From positions 43,888-107,887 of the forward strand of contig NZ_AQXX01000124.1 of the NCBI RefSeq assembly GCF_000376785.1: 64,000 nucleotides of DNA, read 5' to 3'. Origin of the DNA: Hahella ganghwensis DSM 17046. Lineage in GTDB: Bacteria; Pseudomonadota; Gammaproteobacteria; Pseudomonadales; Oleiphilaceae. Of this stretch, positions 38,343-47,552 are shown piece by piece; the first letter of the stretch is position 1, and the number at the start of each line of letters is the position of its first letter. The position numbers were made by a program, and so were the translations under genes. The notes under the pieces were generated by a model. The model did not search any database. It saw only the letters and a program-made list of their open reading frames with translations, and had not been told where the DNA came from.

Positions 38343-39719
38343 ATGTCTGCCAATGCCAATATCGATACCCATCAACTGAATCCTGCCCCGGATAAAGAGC
38401 AGGAAAATGAACAGAAAAATGCTCTAAAAAGTGAGCAGAGAAGCGATCAAAAGCCCGACACGCCAGCGCTCAGATCACTCAGCCCCAAAACGTTCAGTGT
38501 CGTAAGCCCGCCACCAACAAACGGCTACGAGCAACTCTTGAGTATTGTCCTTGAGGCACTGAAATTCTTTCCTCCGCTTTACATTCAGTCCATCTTCGGG
38601 CCAGTGATGAGTTGGCTTCCTCCACACCAGACGGAATCTGAGTTTAATATATTGGACCTGTGGCGCCCGCTACGGACAACCGACTATCTGGTGGACGTGA
38701 CCGTCCCCGCCTTTTCACACGCCCCCAATCGCTGGTTCAGAACCTTTGCCCCACCTCTGGTTCAGCATTTATTCTGGCGCCCAAGTAATTATTTTCAGCA
38801 ACCAGATCCGTTTGCCAGTGATAACTCCTTTGCCAACGAACACTGGTTTTTTATCAACGGTGTTGCGACCAATGAACCTGTTGCCCGCATGAATTCGGTG
38901 CTGCTGAGCAAATTGTTCAACCGACCTTTAACGGTTGTGCACAATGAAACTGATTCTCTGATCCTGGACCTTTTGCAAGCCGCCATAGGAAAAACCTTCA
39001 AGACGGACCCCAGCTTGTCCAAATACCAGACCATGACAGAACCCACCATCAAAGCCACTCTCGCCATTCTGGAAGCACTCAAAGCGCCGGATAAAGATAA
39101 AGTGGTGGTGATCTGTCACTCTCAGGGCACCATCATCGCAGCCAATGTACTTCGCGCACTAGGCAAAGCTCTAAGACACGTCAATCAACTGCATAAGGAT
39201 CCGGGCAGCCTCCCCACCCTCGATTTGCAGTTCATTGATGAACTGGCACTGGAGGTTTTGTTGCGGGGGGATATTCTGGAAAAATCCAATACTGATCTGC
39301 AGACGTATCTCACCCGCTTATTGAGTAAGCTCGAGGTATATACCTTTGCCAATTGCGCTGACAGGATGACCTACGTCGCCGAAGTCAAAAACCATCATGG
39401 GGATACTATCGGCCTGCCCTATATTGAAAACTTTGCCAATCAGTTTGACCTGGTCGCCCGTCTTGGGGTTTTGTCACCATTACGAGAAAGCGACCCGTCC
39501 CTGATCAAGATTGACGGCCCACTGTTTGAAAAGACGGGGCTTGCCGCCTGGGGACATCTTCTCAATCAACACTATCTGTTTGGTATCAGGGACTACCTGG
39601 AAGGTGCTCCCGGTCAGGCTTTCAATCCGTATCAACCAATGACGACCAGTGCGAGGCATCATCTGCCACGGTTATACAGTTATTACAATGGTGGTCGCCC
39701 CGCTCCTTATATTGACTAG
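38343..39719 (+). CDS. Alpha/beta-hydrolase-like protein of unknown substrate
   Basis: The start at ATG 38343 is preferred because AAAGGAG sits 8 bases upstream. The product has 458 residues. The N-terminal 45 residues are polar and disordered. Residues about 160-300 have lipase-like elements, including the nucleophile elbow VVVICHSQGTII (Ser260) within a C-H-S-Q-G variant of G-x-S-x-G, and WFFINGVATNEPVA as a possible oxyanion-hole strand. A possible catalytic His lies in the C-terminal part (GHLLNQHYLFGIRDYL). No signal peptide is visible. It lies between a di-haem cytochrome gene and a large unknown gene, which suggests lipid or ester metabolism tied to that set. Confidence 0.65.
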   Translation: MSANANIDTHQLNPAPDKEQENEQKNALKSEQRSDQKPDTPALRSLSPKTFSVVSPPPTNGYEQLLSIVLEALKFFPPLYIQSIFGPVMSWLPPHQTESEFNILDLWRPLRTTDYLVDVTVPAFSHAPNRWFRTFAPPLVQHLFWRPSNYFQQPDPFASDNSFANEHWFFINGVATNEPVARMNSVLLSKLFNRPLTVVHNETDSLILDLLQAAIGKTFKTDPSLSKYQTMTEPTIKATLAILEALKAPDKDKVVVICHSQGTIIAANVLRALGKALRHVNQLHKDPGSLPTLDLQFIDELALEVLLRGDILEKSNTDLQTYLTRLLSKLEVYTFANCADRMTYVAEVKNHHGDTIGLPYIENFANQFDLVARLGVLSPLRESDPSLIKIDGPLFEKTGLAAWGHLLNQHYLFGIRDYLEGAPGQAFNPYQPMTTSARHHLPRLYSYYNGGRPAPYID

Positions 39720-39758
39720 TACAGTAACATGAGTCCGTAAGGTGACAACTAACCAACA

Positions 39759-39780
39759 GCGCCTGGAACTCATCAGGCGC
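39759..39780. other. Hairpin between the hydrolase gene and the next gene
   Basis: GCGCCTG at 39759-39765 pairs with CAGGCGC at 39774-39780 with an 8-base loop, followed by an A-rich stretch. It may be a weak terminator, or an attenuator in the leader of the next gene. Confidence 0.5.
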
Positions 39781-39820
39781 TCAAACAAAAAAACAACAAT
39801 GACTACAGGGAATGACGGTC

Positions 39821-41713
39821 ATGATTCGATACTACGAACTCTCAGATCAAGGGGTCGCAACTTCAGTAGAGCCCACTCAAATTACTGATGACGGCAGGAA
39901 AGCCGTCATTTTCCTGGGAGGAATACTACAACAGACAGCAGAGCCCGGTCAGGCGCTCAGAGAGCGACTACAAAGCACTTGTTCACATATCAGGGAACAA
40001 ACACAAATCTACCTGGTGGTACCTTCCGGGACCCGAAATACGGATCAATCCTCCAGTGAAACTCCATTGCCGAAAGCCAAAGATCCAACGATGCCCTATG
40101 TCAATATCATCGCCCGGGATCTATTATTCCCAGACTACAAAATTACCGTCTGGAAATGCCTTCCCCAACCTTTGCTAACGGAGGAAATCACCGCCCATCT
40201 GCAACACTTTATTCTTGTCGGGGATTCCCAGGACAGATATCTCCTCCAACAATTGGAGAATATCAGCTGCAAAATACTGACATCGGCACGTTTACCTTTG
40301 TCAGCCCTCCCCAGTGTTCAAACACTGATGGCAAGACCCTATGCACAGCACAACCGTCTGAGAGCCCTGGGCAATGACGTCCTTAACAGGTTTTACCCAT
40401 CAACGCCCACATTCCAGGAAACCTTTAGCCAGAGCATTACCCATTCTTACCGGGCTTTCTCGCCGGAAATGCCTTTTTCCGAAAAAGGCCCGAATCCCCA
40501 GCCGCTTGATTCAAACTACAGGGATGGGAAACCCTCCTTTTTCCCCATGGAAGGCGAGAGAATTTCGGACCTATATCACCATGAACGGTCAATCGAAGAA
40601 GCGATTCGAGATCTATTGGGAGATACCATTGCCAGCCAGAACACGGAGCATTCTCATGAAAAGGAACAAAAACCGAAACAGGAAGAAGGCGATCTTATCC
40701 GGCATCAGGCATTACAACGGCTGCTGTCCAATATTTCATTGGAAGACCTGAAATACGACATCTGCACAGAAGTATTTGACCTGCATATTCACCCCGACAG
40801 AACCGGTATCTGGAAGCAGACGCTTCTGGTACTGAATGAAATACAGCGCCTGGTGCCGGGAGACGTCCTGCCCTGGCAACGCACTTCAAAATTGTCACTT
40901 CGAGACCTCTGCGACATTATTGATCTTGATATCAATGAGATTATCGTCCGGCATTTGATGAGGGCACTTCAAACCTTGATATCCCAGGGACAAATACACT
41001 CTGATGATGCCATCCTGATGTGTGAGTTTGTTTTGGAGACCAATGATCCCAAAGTCAACCAACAGACTTCTGAGGCACTGATCGATATGGCCGCCGACCT
41101 GATCACCCCCGGTAATCCTCTGATCTACTTTTCCATTGGATGCGGCGACGGACAGGCAGATGCTGACCTGATCAACAGGTTATGGAACCAATACCCCGAT
41201 CAACAGATTCTCATCGCGGGTATGGATACAAATGCCTTAAAGATGACACACCCGTTTGAATACGGCTTTGACGGCGTGATGATTCCACCTCCTTTACACA
41301 CCAACCATAAAACGTACCCCACCCTGGCAAGAGAAGCTTTTGCGGTGCCTCATGCTGATGTCCTGATCGTTGATCGCTATGCACTCCATCACTTCGGCAC
41401 GCCCTATAAACGCATCCAGGAATTACTGGACGGCTGCCCCATGCTGTCTGTTGATGAGCCCGTCAATGCCCTTGAAAGAGCGCATCTATGGTCCCGGGTG
41501 ACCCGCATTGCCTATGACCTCCTCATGAACTGGGGATTTGATATGGTCAAAGATCAGGACTGGATTATTCCGGCACTATCCACCCATTCACCTCAATCAG
41601 AACAGTTTCGAATTCTCTACCGTTGGGCTGAAACTCTGCCGGAGACGGATACTCAGATTCAGGGGGTTTACCCACGAACCGATGTCATTAAATACCAGCC
41701 GTTTCAATACTGA
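39821..41713 (+). CDS. Large unrecognised protein with a methyltransferase-like C-terminal segment
   Basis: The product has 630 residues from ATG 39821, chosen over ATG 39812 because CAGGG is then 10 bases upstream. It is soluble. N-terminal residues 1-190 alternate helices and strands (AVIFLGGIL, FILVGDSQDRYLL). Residues 200-300 are polar and low in complexity. Residues 300-400 are helical. Residues about 430-540 contain PLIYFSIGCGDGQADADLI, which resembles motif I of class I SAM-dependent methyltransferases, and further on VLIVDRYALHHF, which resembles their motif IV. I do not recognise a named family. Co-orientation with the hydrolase and di-haem cytochrome genes suggests a shared process. 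It is convergent with a LysR gene 23 bases away. Confidence 0.6.
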   Translation: MIRYYELSDQGVATSVEPTQITDDGRKAVIFLGGILQQTAEPGQALRERLQSTCSHIREQTQIYLVVPSGTRNTDQSSSETPLPKAKDPTMPYVNIIARDLLFPDYKITVWKCLPQPLLTEEITAHLQHFILVGDSQDRYLLQQLENISCKILTSARLPLSALPSVQTLMARPYAQHNRLRALGNDVLNRFYPSTPTFQETFSQSITHSYRAFSPEMPFSEKGPNPQPLDSNYRDGKPSFFPMEGERISDLYHHERSIEEAIRDLLGDTIASQNTEHSHEKEQKPKQEEGDLIRHQALQRLLSNISLEDLKYDICTEVFDLHIHPDRTGIWKQTLLVLNEIQRLVPGDVLPWQRTSKLSLRDLCDIIDLDINEIIVRHLMRALQTLISQGQIHSDDAILMCEFVLETNDPKVNQQTSEALIDMAADLITPGNPLIYFSIGCGDGQADADLINRLWNQYPDQQILIAGMDTNALKMTHPFEYGFDGVMIPPPLHTNHKTYPTLAREAFAVPHADVLIVDRYALHHFGTPYKRIQELLDGCPMLSVDEPVNALERAHLWSRVTRIAYDLLMNWGFDMVKDQDWIIPALSTHSPQSEQFRILYRWAETLPETDTQIQGVYPRTDVIKYQPFQY

Positions 41714-41736
41714 ATCAGGTCGTTTTCAATATCAGT

Positions 41737-42597
41737 TCAGGCCACAACCGGAGGCCTGTTCTGAATCCACTCTGCAATCAAACCGGCAAGCACCGAAGAC
41801 TTGCGATACCGGTTTGCAACAAAGACTTCCGGCAGCGCCGGCAATCCTGCCTCGGCTCCCAGTATTCGGGTTTTGCCTCGCGCAGCATGCGCCGTGCGCG
41901 CGGTCACTCCAAGTCCGCCTTCCACGGCACTGATCAGGGCGGACAAACTACTGGTTCGATATACCTCACGCCAGGGCAAATTCGCCTGCCGCAGAACTTC
42001 GACGCATATCTGGCGAAACACACATGTTGCACTGAAGCTGGCAATAGGAAGCATTTGTCCCTGCTGCCAGTCAAAATCAGGGCTGGCATGCCAATACATC
42101 TGGTAGGCCCCCAGAATATCACCAGAACCAACAGACTCTCGGGTGAGATAAATGACATAATCATACTCCCCACGACCAAAAGCGGCTTCCAGCTCCCGGC
42201 TTTCTCCACTTTTCACGGACAATAGAATTTTGGGGTATTGGCGGGCAAACACGGTGAGCTCATGGGTAAGATTACTCTCCACCAGAGAGTGGGATACACC
42301 AATATTCAACTCCCCCTCCAATGCCGTTCCCTGAAGGGCAGTCAAAGCTTCACTCTGGAGATCCAGCAACTTACGTGCATATACCAGCATGGTTTCGCCG
42401 GCAGGTGTCAGCAATTTTCGTCGACCGCTTTGATAGAACAGCTTCTGCCCCACTCGTTCTTCCAGCCGCTGCATCTGCATACTGACAGCGGACTGGGTTT
42501 TATGCAGTCGTTCAGCCGTACGATTAATACCGCCCTGCTCTACAACGTGAATGAAAGTGAACAACAACTCAGTGGAAAGATCGGCCTTATAATTCAC
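41737..42597 (-). CDS. LysR family transcriptional regulator
   Basis: The frame is open from TTG 42663. GTG 42597 is preferred because it places the usual few residues before the winged-helix motif. The N-terminal HTH is clear: LFTFIHVVEQGGINRTAERL, then HKTQSAVSMQMQRLEERVG. The C-terminal effector domain (about residues 90-280) follows, with GELNIGVSHSLVE and ALISAVEGGLGVTA. The product has about 286 residues, within the family range. It is divergent from a small gene at 42690, which is a likely target. The effector is unknown. No strong ribosome site is seen for either start. Confidence 0.88.
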   Translation of the reverse strand: MNYKADLSTELLFTFIHVVEQGGINRTAERLHKTQSAVSMQMQRLEERVGQKLFYQSGRRKLLTPAGETMLVYARKLLDLQSEALTALQGTALEGELNIGVSHSLVESNLTHELTVFARQYPKILLSVKSGESRELEAAFGRGEYDYVIYLTRESVGSGDILGAYQMYWHASPDFDWQQGQMLPIASFSATCVFRQICVEVLRQANLPWREVYRTSSLSALISAVEGGLGVTARTAHAARGKTRILGAEAGLPALPEVFVANRYRKSSVLAGLIAEWIQNRPPVVA

Positions 42598-42689
42598 ATT
42601 TATTGAACCATCACATAAATATAATTCGTTTTTTATTATGTTTTGAGGAGAGTAGATTCGCAATAGAAAATTACCAGGAGTCTAAAGCC

Positions 42690-42926
42690 ATGTGCATTTC
42701 ACAGAGTCATCTCGAAAAGCTTCAGAGCCCTCAGCGAGTAGAGAGCCCTCAGCGGATTGAGAGCCCTCAGCAATCAAACGATCATCAACCAGAAATCAAG
42801 CGAGACAGCCATGGGGCTATCGACATTGAGTATTATCTGAAAAAAGCCAGGAAGCTACGTTCAGAAGCGTTTACCAGCGCCTTCAGAGGGAATTCAAAAC
42901 AAAATACCTCCCGTTCTGCCCTTTAG
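42690..42926 (+). CDS. Small protein with SPQ-x-ESPQ repeats and a YYLKKARKLRSEA motif
   Basis: The product has 78 residues. The start at ATG 42690 is supported by CAGGAG 9 bases upstream. The frame also runs back to 42603, which is not supported. The first third repeats SPQRVE and SPQRIE, encoded by three 18-bp DNA repeats. The second half (IDIEYYLKKARKLRSEAF) resembles short proteins found next to LysR regulators in other proteobacteria (RSP_7527-like), as far as I can recall without a search. No signal peptide or membrane segment is seen. The gene is divergent from the LysR gene and probably under its control. Function unknown. Confidence 0.58.
   Translation: MCISQSHLEKLQSPQRVESPQRIESPQQSNDHQPEIKRDSHGAIDIEYYLKKARKLRSEAFTSAFRGNSKQNTSRSAL
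42724..42777 (+). repeat. Three 18-bp in-frame tandem repeats
   Basis: AGAGCCCTCAGC begins at 42724, 42742 and 42760, each followed by six variable bases. The unit is 18 bp, so copy-number change would keep the frame and alter the SPQ-type repeat count in the small protein. Confidence 0.85.
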
Positions 42927-43052
42927 AGTTTTCGCATTCGCCCCCCTTTTTTAAGCGGGGCTGCCCTTTAAGGATGTGTCCGTTCTATGTGAAAATTGCG
43001 GGTTGTGAAGAGTCTTCTCCTCAGCAATAACGAACACCGGAAGGGACAGCAA

Positions 43053-43403
43053 ATGATGAAGCGCATATGTCAGATTCTCTTGATTGTCGCCTCTGGACAC
43101 TTGCACGCGGACTGTTTGAAAGATTCAAACGGCGATGTGTACTGTGGTCCGGGGTCCTGTGAAATTACCTCAACGGGACAAATTTTCTGCGCCAGTAATA
43201 AAAACGGGGGTATCCTGAAAAACCAGTACGGAGAAGTGGTTTGCGGTGTCGGCCATTGTGCCAAAAACTCTAACGGCGAAGTATACTGCTCCAAAGAAAT
43301 CGACGGCGGTGCAGCAGCTAACAGCAACGGGGAAGTCATGTGCTATCGAGGATGTAACGTAGGCAGTCAGGCATTATGTGTCCGGGAAAAGGGCTACAAA
43401 TAA
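43053..43403 (+). CDS. Secreted cysteine-rich repeat protein of unknown function
   Basis: The start is placed at ATG 43053 (AAGGGA 6 bases upstream), giving 116 residues with a signal peptide (MMKRICQILLIVASGHLHA). The mature protein is built from about four degenerate repeats of SNGEVYCGPGSC type (SNGDVYCGPGSC, QYGEVVCGVGHC, SNGEVYC, SNGEVMCYRGC), so it holds twelve or so Cys in pairs that should form disulphides outside the cytoplasm. Asn-Gly-Glu-Val turns suggest a beta-hairpin or solenoid fold. I do not recognise a family with a known role. It has no operon partner and is convergent with the PhoD-like gene. Confidence 0.66.
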   Translation: MMKRICQILLIVASGHLHADCLKDSNGDVYCGPGSCEITSTGQIFCASNKNGGILKNQYGEVVCGVGHCAKNSNGEVYCSKEIDGGAAANSNGEVMCYRGCNVGSQALCVREKGYK

Positions 43404-43424
43404 CGATTGCACGATGACCCGAGG

Positions 43425-45395
43425 CTACTCCCAGCGAGCTTCCTCCTCATGCAATCTGAACGTTATGTCCTGACCATCAGCGCAGAGCTGCACGGCCTTG
43501 CCAGGACTGCCATCAGGCTTCAGCTCCACCCAGCCGATCCCTGAGGCGTTCACCAGCCTCTCCCCTGCGGCAGCGGGAACGGGTTTATGGGGAATCACCC
43601 GCATCCCGCGTCGCTTGGTAAACCAGTTTAAAGGTGACCAAGGCGCGTATAACCAGCGGTTCAGACGGTCAAACACTTCCAGCAACCATTTGGGAAATTC
43701 GTTACGAATCCCACTACTGGTAATTTGCCAGATATCCGGTCCGCGGGTATGACCACGTAGCTCGATATCATAGACAAACGAGTAATGTACATCACCGGAC
43801 AGGATAATGAATTGCTGGGGAGTACGGGAATGTCGGAAGAGGTTCATCAGTGCATAGGCCGCCCCGGAGTGCGCCATCCAGTTTTCGGCATCCACCACCA
43901 GCGGGTGTCCGAACCAGGTAAACACTCTCTGAATGGTTTCAATGAGTTTCACCCCAAACATGGGCGCCGGAGACACCAGCACAACCGCTTTATGATCCAG
44001 CAATTCCTGTTGCAGTTCCGTCAGCGCTTCCCAATCCATCAAACCTGAAGGTTGATTCAGGCTTCTTTCCGAACGCCAGCGATGCGTCCGGGTATCCATC
44101 ACGATCAGAGCAGGCTCTGTATCCCAGATATAGTGCCAGTGGGAAAAGCGATAGAGCTCATCGATAAAGTTATCATGATGCTCCGTCCCGGGATTCAGCA
44201 AAGCTGACTGGGCATGCTCCATCATTTCCGCCGGGAAGTTCTCAGGGGCATTTCCCAGCCCCTGACAGATCAGATACCCGAACAGTGCATTACCGATGAT
44301 TCGGCGGGACAACGGATGGCCATAGGCAACCTGCTCCCAACCAGCCGTCAAATTCCAATCATCAGTAATGTCATGATCATCAAATATCATCGCCACAGGC
44401 AAATGAGCCATTACCCTCCGCACGACATCCAGGTATGTCTGAAACTGCTCAATCACGGCAAGCTCGCGCAGATACAAATCCCGGGCTTCCTGCGTCAGAG
44501 ACTCGGGGGGAGTCATATCCGTGAACGCCCAGCACGCCGGGGACCACACCAACAGATACATCCCCAGCACTTCCGCCAGCGTTATCAGATGGTTGTGAGC
44601 ATTGACAGAAGTGAAAACCGGTTTACGCGCTCCGCCAAAGATCAAATCCTTGATATTGTTTCCGGCTTCTGTCTTTGGCAACAATGATTCGCGCTGATAA
44701 TAATTGGCCTTCGCACCATGAATCAGGTCAGACTCTTCCACTTCACATTTCTGCAAGTGCTCACTGGGTAACCCAAGCTGCGCAATCAGACGGTGAATAG
44801 CCACCAGCATGGGGCCGGCTACATCGTCCGCATAAATCTGATCACCGGTCATCACCAGCGCAGAAGGCCACTGCGCAGGATTACCAAGTTGTTCCGAGAC
44901 CACCTGATCTGCCCTTACCAGACCATCGCCTCCGGGGTGATGCGGCTTACGACAGGAGCCATGAAGTATACGATCCAGGCTCGAACGAATGACAAACCCG
45001 GGCATGGTACGACCGGGATAACAAATATCCGGGGCCCATTCCCGCCAGCTCTTCCAATTACTGCTTCCTTCTTCCCCATCTGATTTACCAGTACTGATCT
45101 GCAGATCATATCCAATCCAGGCATCACGGGGTAACGGCTGGTTAACCGGTATGTCGAGCAGATAAAAATAAAGGGACTGACCGGCTTTTAGCACAGTCGA
45201 GTGTTTGCAGAGTTCGTCAGTTGAAAACGACTGCTGGTGCCCTGGCGCTGGCACCGACTCTGTGCCCTCTTCAGGATGCAGCGACAGCTTGATGTGAATC
45301 GGACAAGATGAGGCCAACCAGATTGTTACGCGCTCAGGGGTGATTCGTCGTAATATCGGCCCGGCCAGAATGACGGGAAATTGGGACTGCTGCAT
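43425..45395 (-). CDS. PhoD-like alkaline phosphatase / metallophosphatase
   Basis: The product has 656 residues. Metal-binding motifs of the PhoD/metallophos family are visible in order: ALVMTGDQIYADDVAG, later AMIFDDHDITDDWN, and near the C-terminus FIILSGDVHYSFVYD. An N-terminal beta-sandwich-like domain (1-110) precedes the catalytic domain, as in PhoD phosphodiesterases. There is no Tat or Sec signal peptide, so it may act in the cytoplasm, unlike the classical secreted PhoD. Substrates could be phosphodiesters. The gene stands alone on the minus strand, convergent with the Cys-rich protein gene. Confidence 0.88.
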   Translation of the reverse strand: MQQSQFPVILAGPILRRITPERVTIWLASSCPIHIKLSLHPEEGTESVPAPGHQQSFSTDELCKHSTVLKAGQSLYFYLLDIPVNQPLPRDAWIGYDLQISTGKSDGEEGSSNWKSWREWAPDICYPGRTMPGFVIRSSLDRILHGSCRKPHHPGGDGLVRADQVVSEQLGNPAQWPSALVMTGDQIYADDVAGPMLVAIHRLIAQLGLPSEHLQKCEVEESDLIHGAKANYYQRESLLPKTEAGNNIKDLIFGGARKPVFTSVNAHNHLITLAEVLGMYLLVWSPACWAFTDMTPPESLTQEARDLYLRELAVIEQFQTYLDVVRRVMAHLPVAMIFDDHDITDDWNLTAGWEQVAYGHPLSRRIIGNALFGYLICQGLGNAPENFPAEMMEHAQSALLNPGTEHHDNFIDELYRFSHWHYIWDTEPALIVMDTRTHRWRSERSLNQPSGLMDWEALTELQQELLDHKAVVLVSPAPMFGVKLIETIQRVFTWFGHPLVVDAENWMAHSGAAYALMNLFRHSRTPQQFIILSGDVHYSFVYDIELRGHTRGPDIWQITSSGIRNEFPKWLLEVFDRLNRWLYAPWSPLNWFTKRRGMRVIPHKPVPAAAGERLVNASGIGWVELKPDGSPGKAVQLCADGQDITFRLHEEEARWE

Positions 45396-45587
45396 GCTCC
45401 TACCATGTATCGAGAAAACCTCAGTTTACGACTTGCCGGATGAACCCATCCTGAAGCCGTCGACACTGGTGCCGGAGGTATTCAAAAAGTTTGTTTAACC
45501 TTTTACAAGTTCATACGCCGTAAGATAGCAATTCCTGAGGCCCATCGTCACAAACTGACAAATATTTCATCAATAACATCAATGTGC

Positions 45588-46424
45588 TCAATCGGAAGAC
45601 ATCACAAAATGACCGAGACCTGGACGTTGTAGCCAGTTCTCCTCTGCATACTCACTGGCAGCGTCGACCACATGAAACGTCAACGCGATTCGGGATCGGT
45701 CAGATCGATTAGGCGCACTGTAATGGGGAAGATGGCCGTGAAATACCAGTAGGCTGCCCGCCTTTACCGGCATGGCTTGTCCATTCTCGGTCGGCCATGG
45801 CAGGTCGCTAAGAGGCTCCATACGCAGGAGCCCCTGCTCACAGAAATAACGCTCACGAAGAGGGCCCTTGTGCCCACCAGGTTCAAGCCAGAGACACCCA
45901 TTTTCCAGCGTGGCATCCTCCAGAGCGAACCAATAGGTCACCACACTGGTAGGCTCGGTATAAAAGAAAGTGGCGTCCTGATGCCAAGTAACCTCGCCCC
46001 CAATTCTCGGTTGCTTGAAGATCACCATGGTCTGATAGAGCGACGGTTGCGAGATTCCGAGGTCTCTAGCAACAGCACCGAATTCACGACGCCTGGCGAA
46101 TTGCCTATAAAGAGGATCGAGATCATGTAACGCGTGCCCAATCTTGTTAATGGACTGGGATCGGGCTTGCCTTAACTCTCCACCTTCATCGAAAGCCTCT
46201 TCTTCGAAAAAGCATCGAATCGTTTCCGCTGACCCCAGGAAATAACGGTTATCAATTCGGGAACGATCTGTAGTGGAAAACTGACCTGCCTGGCTGAGAT
46301 CATCTTCCTCGATAAATTGATATGCCCGCTCAATGAGCGCCAGACGCTCTCTTTCAGTGACCATATCAGCCAGCAGCAGATATCCCATTTCTTCAAACTG
46401 TTGTTTTTGTTCTTCACTCAGCAT
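45588..46424 (-). CDS. Phytanoyl-CoA dioxygenase (PhyH) family oxygenase
   Basis: The product has 278 residues. The 2-His-1-carboxylate iron site is visible as TWHQDATFFY (His and Asp) and LVFHGHLPHYSAPNRS (His followed by the Arg that binds 2-oxoglutarate). Further family marks are VTYWFALEDATLENGCLWL and PGGHKG. It should be a cytosolic Fe(II)/2-oxoglutarate-dependent hydroxylase of a small molecule or lipid. The gene lies 83 bases behind an alpha/beta hydrolase gene on the same strand, and a perfect palindrome sits in that gap just before its start, hinting at separate control. Confidence 0.9.
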   Translation of the reverse strand: MLSEEQKQQFEEMGYLLLADMVTERERLALIERAYQFIEEDDLSQAGQFSTTDRSRIDNRYFLGSAETIRCFFEEEAFDEGGELRQARSQSINKIGHALHDLDPLYRQFARRREFGAVARDLGISQPSLYQTMVIFKQPRIGGEVTWHQDATFFYTEPTSVVTYWFALEDATLENGCLWLEPGGHKGPLRERYFCEQGLLRMEPLSDLPWPTENGQAMPVKAGSLLVFHGHLPHYSAPNRSDRSRIALTFHVVDAASEYAEENWLQRPGLGHFVMSSD

Positions 46425-46450
46425 CTGTTTTTCTCATCTAATATTGTCTG

Positions 46451-46478
46451 ACAAATCAACTGGTACAAGTTGATTTGT
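46451..46478. promoter_or_regulatory. 11-bp palindrome upstream of the PhyH gene (operator candidate)
   Basis: ACAAATCAACT at 46451-46461 pairs perfectly with AGTTGATTTGT at 46468-46478 around a 6-base spacer. It ends 27 bases before the PhyH start. The absence of a T run on the transcribed strand argues for an operator rather than a terminator. Confidence 0.6.
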
Positions 46479-46507
46479 GCCTGCCACCAAACAGTCCGTG
46501 TCATCAA

Positions 46508-47485
46508 TCAGTCCGCATCGGGGGATAATAGAAACGCTTCCACAGTCTCAATAAATCTATCGGGCTCTTCAAAATGGGGATAGTGACCGGAATGGGAAAA
46601 CACACGGGACCTATAGTTATGCCGATCTTCCGGTACAAAAAGATCTCCGGCCATGACAAAATCACTGCTTCCCATAATATGCAGAACCCGCTGCCTCAGC
46701 CCCCCAAAATCATAGTCTGGCACAATGGCAGCCTTTTGATGAATACTGCCCACCACGGCTTTGAACACGTCATCATTATCTGAAACGCTGCATTGAGCTC
46801 TGATGTTTTCCAACTTATCCATCGCTGCCAGGTTATGCCAGTTAAACAGGCCTCGAATATCCCGATTCGTCAGAGTTTCTCTTAACTTTTGCTTGATATC
46901 CCATAGACTGGCAGGATCATTGACATCATAGTCGGCCGTCAATGTCAGGCTTTTATAGTCCTCAGTCTGGAATAACTTCAAGAGGATCATATCGATCATA
47001 AAGTTCCTCTTGGCAGGAATATCCGCCCTCAACGAACGCCCGAGTAAAACGATACTCTGATCAATCCCCGGATTCACCTGTAAAACATCGTAAATCAGCT
47101 TTGCCCCATAGCTGTGAGCTGCAATCGCAGTTATGACAACCCCTTCCGTCGCCAATCTATCCAGCATCGAGAGACAATCATCCACATTCCGGGCATGGCT
47201 GTATTGGTCCGCCGATTCTGAATAACCGCATCCCCGTTGATCATAGGACACCCAACCATAGTTCCGGGTAAAACGTTCATGCTGAAGAACCCATTGTTTA
47301 AAATACTGGGAATGACTTCCCGGACCACCGTGTATAAACAGAATGGATTCTGCGCGATGCTCTGGATTAACGGTCCACCAGTGCAAAGAAGGCTGCATAA
47401 AATGATACTTCCTGTACATATAAAAAGACTTGTCCAGGGAGTGAATATACGCGTTCAAGGAAGTTTGGCAAGCCGGTGTTGGCAT
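46508..47485 (-). CDS. Alpha/beta hydrolase, proline-iminopeptidase-like
   Basis: The product has 325 residues. The oxyanion motif HGGPG (52-56) and the strand-turn YDQRGCGYSE are typical of the prolyl aminopeptidase branch. The nucleophile elbow is AAHSYGAK (Ser125, with Ala in place of the usual first Gly). A catalytic Asp may lie near MGSSDFVMAGD, and the His is in FSHSGHYPHFEEP. It is probably a cytosolic esterase or aminopeptidase acting on a small substrate. The PhyH dioxygenase gene follows on the same strand, so both may act on one compound. Confidence 0.86.
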   Translation of the reverse strand: MPTPACQTSLNAYIHSLDKSFYMYRKYHFMQPSLHWWTVNPEHRAESILFIHGGPGSHSQYFKQWVLQHERFTRNYGWVSYDQRGCGYSESADQYSHARNVDDCLSMLDRLATEGVVITAIAAHSYGAKLIYDVLQVNPGIDQSIVLLGRSLRADIPAKRNFMIDMILLKLFQTEDYKSLTLTADYDVNDPASLWDIKQKLRETLTNRDIRGLFNWHNLAAMDKLENIRAQCSVSDNDDVFKAVVGSIHQKAAIVPDYDFGGLRQRVLHIMGSSDFVMAGDLFVPEDRHNYRSRVFSHSGHYPHFEEPDRFIETVEAFLLSPDAD

Positions 47486-47552
47486 CAGACAAAATCTTTG
47501 AGGCCACTATAATATTTCGTTATTAAAACACCTTTGAGATATAGGCCGACGC

